Assembly: GCA_900544675.1 (NCBI GenBank)
Contig: UQVZ01000055.1
Span: 1-18,423, forward strand
DNA length: 18,423 bases
Direction of reading: 5' to 3'
Source of the DNA: an uncultured Bacteroides sp.
Lineage (GTDB): Bacteria; Bacteroidota; Bacteroidia; Bacteroidales; Bacteroidaceae
The translations under genes were made by a program, and so were the position numbers. The notes beneath the pieces are model-generated. The model searched no databases, was not told where the DNA came from, and saw only the letters and a program-made list of their open reading frames with translations. Position 1 is the stretch's first letter; each line of letters begins with the position of its first letter. Shown piece by piece: positions 7,562 through 13,837 of this stretch.

Positions 7562-8383
7562 ATGGAAGAATTGAAAGTTCTTGATTATTCGAATGTGTTT
7601 ATCGCCAGTTATTTCACTGACAACCGCGAATGTACGCATGCCAACAGGGAACATACGCTGATCTATCTCTGTTCCGGAGAACTGGAAATCACGGAAGAGG
7701 GGAAGAAACACATCCTTCGTGCCGGGGAATGCGCTTTCATGCGCCGCGACCACCGGATGACATTGCAGAAGCATATCCGAGGTGGCGTACCGTACCGTTC
7801 CATTGTACTCAAATTTTCCCGTAAGTTCCTGCGCGAGTTTTACCAGAACGTAGCAAGAAAAGAATTGCCCGAGCAGTCGAAGCGGGATAAACGGAGTTTC
7901 ATGCGTCTGCCGGCTGACCGTCCTGACATCAAGAGCCTGTTCGGGTCGATTCTTCCATTCTTCGATTCCGGGGTTCACCCTTCCGAAGAATTGCTGAAGC
8001 TGAAGATGGTGGAAGGGTTGTATGTCCTGCTCCACACAGATACGAGCCTGTATGCCTCACTCTTCGACTTCACCGAACCCTGGAAAATCGACCTGCTGGA
8101 ATACATGAACGAGAACTACATGTATGACCTTTCCCTGGAAGAGATGGCCGCCTACACAGGCCGCAGCCTCGCATCCTTCAAACGCGATTTCAAGAAGATT
8201 AGTGACCTTTCGCCGCAAAAATGGATTATCAACCGCCGTCTGGAAGCCGCTCACGAAATGATTACATCCGGCAGGCACGACAAAGTGACGGACATCTGTT
8301 ATCAGGTCGGATTCAAGAATCTGTCACACTTTTCCAAAATTTACAAAGAGATGTATGGCTGTTCTCCGACAGCAAACGGCTGA
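7562..8383 (+). CDS. AraC-family transcriptional regulator with cupin sensor domain
   Basis: A 273-residue cytoplasmic regulator. The N-terminal part (about 25-90; HTLIYLCSGELEI, HILRAGECAFMRRDH) is a cupin-like AraC ligand-binding barrel. The C-terminal part (about 175-270) holds two helix-turn-helix motifs: LSLEEMAAYTGRSLASFKRD (190-209) and VTDICYQVGFKNLSHFSKIY (242-261), the second being the AraC/XylS signature. Length and architecture are complete. It has its own promoter and a paired TTGAGCC operator that recurs before the downstream acetyltransferase/reductase pair. This makes autoactivation and local control of that pair the likely job. The inducer is unknown. The family call is firm; the regulon is inference from repeated sites. 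Confidence 0.93.
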   Translation: MEELKVLDYSNVFIASYFTDNRECTHANREHTLIYLCSGELEITEEGKKHILRAGECAFMRRDHRMTLQKHIRGGVPYRSIVLKFSRKFLREFYQNVARKELPEQSKRDKRSFMRLPADRPDIKSLFGSILPFFDSGVHPSEELLKLKMVEGLYVLLHTDTSLYASLFDFTEPWKIDLLEYMNENYMYDLSLEEMAAYTGRSLASFKRDFKKISDLSPQKWIINRRLEAAHEMITSGRHDKVTDICYQVGFKNLSHFSKIYKEMYGCSPTANG

Positions 8384-8413
8384 GAAAATAGGCAAGCGTC
8401 GGTTATCGTTAAT

Positions 8414-8442
8414 TTGAGCCTGCGAACAAAATAATTTGAGCC
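8414..8442 (+). promoter_or_regulatory. Candidate operator B of the AraC-family regulator
   Basis: TTGAGCC at 8414-8420 and 8436-8442 repeats the 22-bp spacing of site A. Both half-sites are preceded by AAT here (AATTTGAGCC). The linker shares GAACAAAA with site A. The site ends exactly 31 bp before TACATTTG at 8474, the same distance as at site A. Confidence 0.7.
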
Positions 8443-8473
8443 TTGCGGCAAATTCTTCTTTCATGTTTCCTTG

Positions 8474-8481
8474 TACATTTG
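8474..8481 (+). promoter_or_regulatory. -7 box of the acetyltransferase/reductase operon
   Basis: TACATTTG fits TAnnTTTG, 30 bp before the ATG at 8512. No TTTG is found at -33. An AGGAG at 8501-8505 upstream of the ATG is unusually Shine-Dalgarno-like for a Bacteroidetes gene. Confidence 0.55.
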
Positions 8482-8511
8482 CATCAGTAAACCCAATTAC
8501 AGGAGAAAACT

Positions 8512-9084
8512 ATGAAGGATATTATTGAAAAAGACTTGAGCGGGGAGATGGTCTCCCCCAACGAACCGGGATATGAAACGCTGATTACGGCTATCTTCGA
8601 CACGATGAAGACCGCTACTGAAATGAATACCGGCTATCGTACCCCCGATGAAGTGCATACATACATGGAACGTATCCTGGGGAAGCCTGTGGATGCAAGT
8701 ACTACGATAATCCCTCCTTTATATATAGACTATGGGCAGCCGGTTACTATCGGGCAGCGATGCTTCATCCAGCAGTGCTGCACATTCTTCGGACGAGGCG
8801 GAATCAGCATAGGGAATGATGTGTTCATCGGTCCGAAGGTGAATATCATCACCATCAATCACGACCCTGATCCTGATAACCGGAGCGCTACCTACGGACG
8901 GAAAATCATCATCGAAGACAAGGTATGGATTGGCATCGGAGCCACTATCCTGCCTGGCGTACGTTTGGGTTACGGCTGCATCGTAGGGGCAGGCAGTGTG
9001 GTGACTAAAGACGTACCTCCTCTGACAATCGTAGCTGGTAACCCAGCAAGAATCATCAAACAAATAGAACTTTCAAAGAAATAG
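8512..9084 (+). CDS. LacA/Maa/NodL-type O-acetyltransferase (left-handed beta-helix)
   Basis: A 190-residue hexapeptide-repeat acyltransferase of the maltose/galactoside acetyltransferase group. It transfers acetyl from acetyl-CoA to a sugar or similar hydroxyl in the cytoplasm. The Maa-type helical cap covers about 5-55. The beta-helix runs from about 75 to 180, with hexad repeats such as VTIGQRCFIQ, ISIGNDVFIGPKV and IIIEDKVWIGIGATILPGV. The catalytic His117 sits in ITINHDPDP, and the C-terminus carries the typical GNPARIIK (176-183). Length is normal. It is first in an operon, with its stop 2 bp before the exported aldo/keto reductase, and sits under the AraC-type operator. The acceptor is not predictable. 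A link between acetylation and the exported reductase is only inferred. Confidence 0.88.
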   Translation: MKDIIEKDLSGEMVSPNEPGYETLITAIFDTMKTATEMNTGYRTPDEVHTYMERILGKPVDASTTIIPPLYIDYGQPVTIGQRCFIQQCCTFFGRGGISIGNDVFIGPKVNIITINHDPDPDNRSATYGRKIIIEDKVWIGIGATILPGVRLGYGCIVGAGSVVTKDVPPLTIVAGNPARIIKQIELSKK

Positions 9085-9086
9085 GT

Positions 9087-10256
9087 ATGACAGACAAAAA
9101 AGAACATATTAGCCGCCGCGGATTTCTGAAAACGACGGCTGCGGCAGGTGCGGCGTTGGCTATATCCCCGGCATTGGACAAAGTACAGGCGGCTACCCGT
9201 GCCGTATCCGGAAGCAAACCGGCATCAGACGGAGCTGCCAAAGCCGCCACCGTTACGGCACACCGCACATTGGGTACGGGGCAGGCAGCCTTTGAGGTAT
9301 CGGCATTGGGATTCGGCGTGATGGGAATGACGTACAACCGGAGCTGGCATCCGGACAAGGCGCAGTGCATCCGCCTGCTGCATGAGGCGATGGACCGGGG
9401 TGTGACCTTGTTCGACACCGCCATTATCTACGGACCGTTGAACAACGAAATGCTGGCAGGCGAAGCCCTTGGCGAATTTCACGGCAAGGTGAATGTAACT
9501 ACCAAATTCGGTCACGAAGTCATCGACGGCAAGGCTACCGGAAGACAGGACAGCAGCCCTGCTACCATCCGACGTTATTGCGAGGAATCCCTGAAACGCC
9601 TGCGCACGGATGTCATACCGATGTTCTACCAGCACCGTTTCGACCCGAACACGCCGGTGGAGGAGGTGGCAGGAACCATCAGCGACTTGATAAAGGAAGG
9701 CAAGGTGCTGCACTGGGGAATGTGCGAGGTCAGTGCCGCCACCATCCGCAAGGCACACGCCATCTGTCCGCTGACTGCCATCCAAAGCGAATATCACCTG
9801 ATGCACCGCGAGGTGGAGAAGAACGGCGTGCTGGATGTCTGCCGTGAATTGGGCATCGGCTTTGTGCCTTACAGCCCGATGAACCGTGGATTTCTGGGCG
9901 GTGACTTGAATGAATACACCCAGTTTGACCCGAATAACGACAACCGCAACACATTGCCCCGCTTCACACCGGAGGCCATGCGTGCCAATTACCGCATCGT
10001 GAATGTGCTGCAACGCTTCGGACGGGAACGTGGTATGACGGCTGCCCAACTTGCCCTCGGCTGGCTTTTGCAGAAAGGACCGTGGATTGTCCCCATCCCC
10101 GGTACGACGAAACTGTCGCACCTGGAAGAAAACCTGCGGACCCTGGATTTCACGCTGAGTGCCGAAGAGTGGAAACAACTGGAAGATGAAGTCTCCGCCA
10201 TCCCGATAACCGGTGACCGGTATAATGCCGAGCAGCAAAAACAGGTCGGGTTCTGA
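9087..10256 (+). CDS. Tat-exported aldo/keto reductase
   Basis: A 389-residue protein. It starts with a twin-arginine signal: SRRGFLK at 9-15, then an Ala-rich hydrophobic stretch (16-29) and a possible cleavage after VQA (33-35). The rest is a complete aldo/keto reductase barrel. The tetrad is Asp110 and Tyr115 (LFDTAIIYG), Lys140 (TTKFG) and His183 (YQHRFD). Cofactor-side segments are PYSPMNRGFLGG (261-272) and IPGTTKLSHLEENL (337-350). AKRs reduce carbonyls with NADPH, but Tat export places this one in the periplasm already folded, presumably with cofactor bound. It is translationally adjacent to the acetyltransferase (2-bp gap). Its TGA overlaps the ATG of a decayed sensor-kinase fragment. 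Family and export signal are clear; the substrate is not. Confidence 0.92.
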   Translation: MTDKKEHISRRGFLKTTAAAGAALAISPALDKVQAATRAVSGSKPASDGAAKAATVTAHRTLGTGQAAFEVSALGFGVMGMTYNRSWHPDKAQCIRLLHEAMDRGVTLFDTAIIYGPLNNEMLAGEALGEFHGKVNVTTKFGHEVIDGKATGRQDSSPATIRRYCEESLKRLRTDVIPMFYQHRFDPNTPVEEVAGTISDLIKEGKVLHWGMCEVSAATIRKAHAICPLTAIQSEYHLMHREVEKNGVLDVCRELGIGFVPYSPMNRGFLGGDLNEYTQFDPNNDNRNTLPRFTPEAMRANYRIVNVLQRFGRERGMTAAQLALGWLLQKGPWIVPIPGTTKLSHLEENLRTLDFTLSAEEWKQLEDEVSAIPITGDRYNAEQQKQVGF

Positions 10257-10524
10257 TGGTTATCGTTGGACTAGGTATTGTTTTTATATTACTGCATGAA
10301 CGGGAACGGGTAAATGAGATTGATGCAGAAACAAAGGAAATCAATCAAGTGTGCGAAGGCATCCACGCCGCCCACCACCACATTGCCCGCCTCGCCATGC
10401 TGGGCGAGAGCGTCATCGGATGGAAGGCGGCGGAAACACCCTGCACACGGATAGCCTACTGCAAACGCTAAAACTTCGCTACACGGGCTACGTCCGCCCC
10501 AGACAGATTGAAAATTTCTCTTAA
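10256..10524 (+). pseudogene. Remnant of a sensor-kinase-type N-terminus, frameshifted
   Basis: A 71-codon frame begins with the ATG overlapping the reductase stop. It encodes one membrane segment (VIVGLGIVFILL) and a helical stretch, HERERVNEIDAE, then HHHIARLAMLGESVIGW. After about 10435 the similarity continues in another frame: HTDSLLQTLK (from 10444) and then YVRPRQIENFS up to a TAA at 10522-10524. Read together these look like the N-terminal membrane and periplasmic region of hybrid sensor kinases carried on Bacteroides conjugative elements (RteA-like); this is recognition from memory, not a search. A few codons and the frame are lost at about 10430-10440, and the kinase core is absent. 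The decayed frame runs into the 3' end of nadE. An alternative is a genuine 71-residue membrane peptide. Confidence 0.5.
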
Positions 10525-12452
10525 CTCAGCTCTTCGCACTCCTGAAGCCACAACGCCGCACTGGCATCGCTCGGCATACGCCAGTCGCCACGCGGACTTA
10601 GGGAAACGGAGCCTACCTTCGGCCCGTCGGGCAGGCAGGAACGCTTGAACTGCTGGCTGAAGAAACGGCGGAAGAAGTTAGACAGCCACTTTTTGAGGGT
10701 ATCGTCATCGTAAACGCCACGGAACGCCAGTTTCGCCAGGAAATAGATTTTGGCAGGGCGGAAGCCGAAGCGCAGGAAATGATAAAGGAAGAAGTCGTGA
10801 AGCTCGTAAGGACCTACCAGGTCTTCGGTCTTCTGGCTGATATTGCCTTCTTCGTCGGCAGGTATCAACTCGGGGCTGATAGGCGTGTCGATGATGTCGA
10901 GCAACGTGGCGCGCGAACCGGCATCTACCGTCTCTGCCACCCACGTGACCAGGTAGCGCACCAAGGTCTTGGGTATGCCTGCATTGACTCCGTACATCGA
11001 CATGTGGTCGGCATTGTAAGTGCACCAGCCCAGCGCCAGTTCGGAAAGGTCGCCCGTACCGATTACCAGACCGCCTACCTTATTGGCATAGTCCATCAGG
11101 ATTTGCGTACGCTCGCGCGCCTGGACATTCTCGTAAGTCACATCGTGCACATCGATGCTATGGCCGATGTCCTTGAAATGCTGGATGCAGGCTTCGCGGA
11201 TGCTGATTTCGCGCGAAGTGACTCCCAGCGAATCCATCAAAGCCACGGCATTGCGGTGGGTGCGTCCCGTAGTGCCGAAACCGGGCATCGTGATGCCCAC
11301 AATCCCCTTACGCGACATGCCCAGCTTGTCGAAAGTCTTGACACACACCAGCAGGGCCAGCGTGGAATCGAGGCCGCCCGATATGCCGACCACTACCGTC
11401 TTGCATCCGGTATGCACCAGGCGCTTTGCCAAAGCCGCCACCTGGATGGAAAATATCTCTTCGCAACGCTCCGCCAGAATCTGACCTCCTGCCGGCACAA
11501 ACGGATGCGGGTCAATCTTACGGGTAAGCGTCAGTTCTTTTTCGGGCACACGCTCGGCCTGAATGACCTTCACCGTACAATCACTATACCTGCCGACACT
11601 GGATGCGAACGTGGTGTTGACCAAGCGTTCACTCTGCAGACGCTCTACGTCGATTTCGCTCACCACCAGTTGCTTGTCGAAAGAAAAACGGTCGGAAGCA
11701 GCCAACAGCACTCCGTTCTCGTATATCAAAGCATTGCCGGCAAACACGACATCGGTGGTTGACTCGCCGAAACCGCACGAGGCAAACACATATCCCGCCA
11801 GGCACCGTGCCGACTGCTGAGCAAGCAACGAGCGCAAATACTGGTGCTTGCAGATATTCTCGGTATCGGCGGAAAGATTGAAAATAATCTCCGCTCCCTT
11901 CAGCGCCAGCATCGAGCTGGGCGGAACGGGTGCCCATACGTCTTCGCATAACTCGATGCCGAAGCGCACCTCCGCCGTCTCGAACAGCAAGCCGGCACCT
12001 ACCGGCACGGTCTGTCCGAACATACGGAGCATCACCTCGCCCGAAAGAGAAGTGGCAGGGGAAAACCAGCGGTGCTCGTAAAACTCCTTGTAATTGGGCA
12101 AATAGGTTTTGGGAACAATGCCCAGAATCTTTCCTTTCTGAATCACCACCGCACAATTCATCAACATCGACTCTATCCGGAGCGGCACGCCGAGGATGGA
12201 AATAATATCCAATTGGCGCGTGTTGTTCAGCACACGCATCAATGCCATCTCTGCCTGTTCGAGCAACAAAGCCTGTCCGAACAAATCGCCACACGAATAT
12301 CCGGTAAGGTTCAACTCGGGGAAAACAAGTATCTGCACACCGCTTCCTTCTGCCTTTGCTATCAGGCTCTCCGCCTGTTCGGCATTATACCGGCAATCGG
12401 CTATCCTGACCGGAGGAACCGCGGCCGCCACTTTTACAAAACCAAATTTCAT
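10521..12452 (-). CDS. nadE: Glutamine-dependent NAD+ synthetase
   Basis: A 643-residue two-domain enzyme that amidates deamido-NAD to NAD+ using glutamine and ATP, the last step of NAD synthesis. The N-terminal nitrilase-type glutaminase domain has the Glu46 (VFPELNLTGYSCGDLF), Lys115 (VPKTYLPNYKEFYEHR) and Cys169 (GIELCEDVWAP) triad. The C-terminal synthetase has the PP-loop ISGGLDSTLAL (357-367) and GTGDLSELALGW (465-476). The frame is open 42 codons further upstream (to 12578), but that part is non-homologous. The ATG at 12452 gives the standard MKFGFVKVAAAVPP start and lies downstream of a -7 box. It is convergent with the accessory segment and divergent from perR. Confidence 0.96.
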   Translation of the reverse strand: MKFGFVKVAAAVPPVRIADCRYNAEQAESLIAKAEGSGVQILVFPELNLTGYSCGDLFGQALLLEQAEMALMRVLNNTRQLDIISILGVPLRIESMLMNCAVVIQKGKILGIVPKTYLPNYKEFYEHRWFSPATSLSGEVMLRMFGQTVPVGAGLLFETAEVRFGIELCEDVWAPVPPSSMLALKGAEIIFNLSADTENICKHQYLRSLLAQQSARCLAGYVFASCGFGESTTDVVFAGNALIYENGVLLAASDRFSFDKQLVVSEIDVERLQSERLVNTTFASSVGRYSDCTVKVIQAERVPEKELTLTRKIDPHPFVPAGGQILAERCEEIFSIQVAALAKRLVHTGCKTVVVGISGGLDSTLALLVCVKTFDKLGMSRKGIVGITMPGFGTTGRTHRNAVALMDSLGVTSREISIREACIQHFKDIGHSIDVHDVTYENVQARERTQILMDYANKVGGLVIGTGDLSELALGWCTYNADHMSMYGVNAGIPKTLVRYLVTWVAETVDAGSRATLLDIIDTPISPELIPADEEGNISQKTEDLVGPYELHDFFLYHFLRFGFRPAKIYFLAKLAFRGVYDDDTLKKWLSNFFRRFFSQQFKRSCLPDGPKVGSVSLSPRGDWRMPSDASAALWLQECEELS

Positions 12453-12489
12453 AAAGGGTATTCTTTTTTTAGTATCCAACTTACACCGA

Positions 12490-12497
12490 CAAAGATA
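12490..12497 (-). promoter_or_regulatory. Candidate nadE -7 box
   Basis: The minus strand reads TATCTTTG (TAnnTTTG), 37 bp before the nadE ATG at 12452. This supports that start over the longer open frame. No clear -33 TTTG is visible. Confidence 0.5.
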
Positions 12498-12569
12498 ATA
12501 TAAAAGATGATATAAAATAAGGTGTATCCCCCATCCATATTGAAAAAAAGCAAAAAAAGAGAGTTTGAT

Positions 12570-12600
12570 TTTGTACATAAGAAAAATATTTCTACCTTTG
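12570..12600 (+). promoter_or_regulatory. perR promoter (-33 and -7)
   Basis: TTTG at 12570-12573 and TACCTTTG at 12593-12600 are separated by 19 bp. This is the textbook Bacteroidetes arrangement and the best promoter in the window. The predicted transcript starts near 12607, within a few bases of the inverted repeat at 12615. Confidence 0.75.
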
Positions 12601-12614
12601 CCAATGATTTAAAG

Positions 12615-12629
12615 TTGTAACAATTACAA
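12615..12629. promoter_or_regulatory. Candidate Per box (autoregulatory operator)
   Basis: TTGTAACAATTACAA is an inverted repeat (TTGTAA, 3 bp, TTACAA). It has the 7-1-7 layout of Fur/PerR boxes and matches the PerR consensus TTATAATnATTATAA at 12 of 15 positions. It lies 14 bp past the -7 box and 15 bp before the perR ATG, where bound repressor would block initiation or early elongation. Confidence 0.6.
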
Positions 12630-12644
12630 ACAAGGAATAAGAAG

Positions 12645-13064
12645 ATGAACGTTTACGAATATCTGCTCAGTTATCAAATCAAGCCGTCCGTACAACGCAT
12701 TGCCATTATGGATTACTTGCTGAAGCACCATACTCATCCGTCCATCGATGAGATTTATATGGCTTTATGCCAAGATATTCCTACTTTGTCGAAGACAACT
12801 GTCTACAACACGCTCAAGCTGTTTGTAGAACATGGGGCGGCACGTATGCTTACCATTGACGAACGGAATGCCTGCTTTGACGGGGACGTTTCCATCCATG
12901 CCCATTTCCAGTGTAAAGTATGCGGGAAAATAACGGATGTACCCCTATCGGCGGAAGAACCCGAGGAAATGAAACGCCTCAAGGCGCAAGGATTCCAAAT
13001 AGAGGAAATGCACCGTTACTATAAAGGCGTATGCCCGGACTGCTTGAAAACAAACAAGAATTAA
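12645..13064 (+). CDS. perR: PerR-type Fur-family peroxide-sensing repressor
   Basis: A 139-residue Fur-family protein with an N-terminal winged helix (about 1-80; TTVYNTLKLFVEHG at 51-64) and a C-terminal dimerisation and metal domain. The structural zinc site is Cys90, Cys93, Cys130 and Cys133. Residues matching the five B. subtilis PerR regulatory ligands (His37, Asp85, His91, His93, Asp104) are present as His31, Asp79, His85, His87 and Asp98. The aspartate at the last place favours PerR over Fur. Iron-dependent oxidation of such histidines by peroxide releases the repressor. It has a strong promoter and an overlapping candidate Per box, so autoregulation is likely. Rubrerythrin follows by 68 bp in the same direction. 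Confidence 0.88.
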   Translation: MNVYEYLLSYQIKPSVQRIAIMDYLLKHHTHPSIDEIYMALCQDIPTLSKTTVYNTLKLFVEHGAARMLTIDERNACFDGDVSIHAHFQCKVCGKITDVPLSAEEPEEMKRLKAQGFQIEEMHRYYKGVCPDCLKTNKN

Positions 13065-13066
13065 AC

Positions 13067-13086
13067 CAATGGCCTACGGACCATTG
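13067..13086 (+). other. Small hairpin between perR and rubrerythrin
   Basis: CAATGG (13067-13072) and CCATTG (13081-13086) flank an 8-nt loop just after the perR stop. No T-run follows, so it is not a standard terminator. It could mark an mRNA processing site separating the two cistrons. Confidence 0.35.
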
Positions 13087-13132
13087 AACCAAAAACAACT
13101 AAATAACTAACAACTTAAAACATTTTGACATT

Positions 13133-13684
13133 ATGAAAAAATTTATCTGTACTGTATGTGGTTACATCTACGAAGGTGAAACAGCTCCCGAAAAATGCCC
13201 GCTCTGCAAGGCTCCGGCTTCGAAATTCAAAGAAATGGAAGAAGACAACAACGGCTTGACTTTCGTTGACGAACACGTAATCGGCGTAGCTAAAGGTTGC
13301 GACGAAGAAATGATTAAAGACCTGAACAACCACTTCATGGGCGAATGCACCGAAGTAGGTATGTACTTGGCTATGAGCCGTCAGGCTGACCGCGAAGGCT
13401 ATCCCGAAGTAGCTGAAGCTTTCAAACGCTACGCATGGGAAGAAGCTGAACACGCTTCGAAATTCGCCGAATTGCTGGGCGACTGCGTATGGGATACCAA
13501 AACAAACCTGGAAAAACGTATGAACGCTGAAGCAGGCGCATGCGAAGACAAGAAACGCATCGCTACCCGCGCTAAACAACTGAACTTGGACGCTATCCAC
13601 GACACAGTTCACGAAATGGCTAAAGACGAAGCTCGCCACGGTAAAGGTTTCGAAGGTCTGTACAACAGATATTTCAAGAAATAA
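13133..13684 (+). CDS. Rubrerythrin with N-terminal rubredoxin domain (reverse rubrerythrin)
   Basis: A 183-residue cytoplasmic non-haem iron peroxidase that reduces hydrogen peroxide with electrons passed through its rubredoxin domain. The rubredoxin domain comes first, with Cys6, Cys9, Cys22 and Cys25 (FICTVCGYIY; KCPLCKAP). The order is opposite to classical rubrerythrin, hence the 'reverse' type. The diiron four-helix domain follows, with carboxylate/His ligands near Glu71 and Glu74, Glu104-x-x-His107 (EEAEHASKF), Glu161 and Glu166-x-x-His169 (DEARHGKGF). Codons are strikingly uniform (GAA, AAA, GCT), as in highly expressed Bacteroides genes. It lies 68 bp after perR with no convincing promoter of its own seen, and has a strong terminator behind it. 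Peroxide-controlled co-expression with perR is the likely arrangement. Confidence 0.92.
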   Translation: MKKFICTVCGYIYEGETAPEKCPLCKAPASKFKEMEEDNNGLTFVDEHVIGVAKGCDEEMIKDLNNHFMGECTEVGMYLAMSRQADREGYPEVAEAFKRYAWEEAEHASKFAELLGDCVWDTKTNLEKRMNAEAGACEDKKRIATRAKQLNLDAIHDTVHEMAKDEARHGKGFEGLYNRYFKK

Positions 13685-13703
13685 TCTGATTGATTATACG
13701 ATA

Positions 13704-13747
13704 GAAAAAAGAGGTCGGAGCATCTTGCATCTCCGGCCTCTTTTTTT
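13704..13747 (+). terminator. Rho-independent terminator of the perR-rubrerythrin unit
   Basis: GAGGTCGGAG (13711-13720) and CTCCGGCCTC (13731-13740) pair over 10 bp with one wobble. The stem is extended by an A6 run before and T7 after, giving a canonical strong terminator 20 bp past the rubrerythrin stop. Confidence 0.9.
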
Positions 13748-13761
13748 GAATGAAAACGAAT

Positions 13762-13806
13762 CTTAAAAATAAAGAGTGGAAGAACAGAATCCGTTCCCCA
13801 CTCTTT
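13762..13806 (-). terminator. Rho-independent terminator of the glycogen operon
   Basis: AAAGAGTGG (13771-13779) and CCACTCTTT (13798-13806) form a 9-bp stem with an inner GAAC/GTTC helix. On the minus strand it is followed by ATTTTTAAG, about 32 bp after the phosphorylase stop. It lies back to back with the rubrerythrin terminator, so convergent transcripts are separated. Confidence 0.75.
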
Positions 13807-13837
13807 CATTTCCAATTCTTATCTTTCAAAGAAAATA

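Noticed and set aside
9225..10238. Long minus-strand ORF (337 codons) opposite the aldo/keto reductase
   Set aside because: Antisense shadow; the plus-strand protein has an intact signal peptide and catalytic tetrad.
10779..11762. Plus-strand ORF (327 codons) across nadE
   Set aside because: Antisense of the synthetase and glutaminase domains, with no recognisable domain of its own.
12453..12578. 42-codon N-terminal extension of nadE
   Set aside because: It spans the nadE -7 box and is not NadE-like; the ATG at 12452 gives the normal N-terminus.
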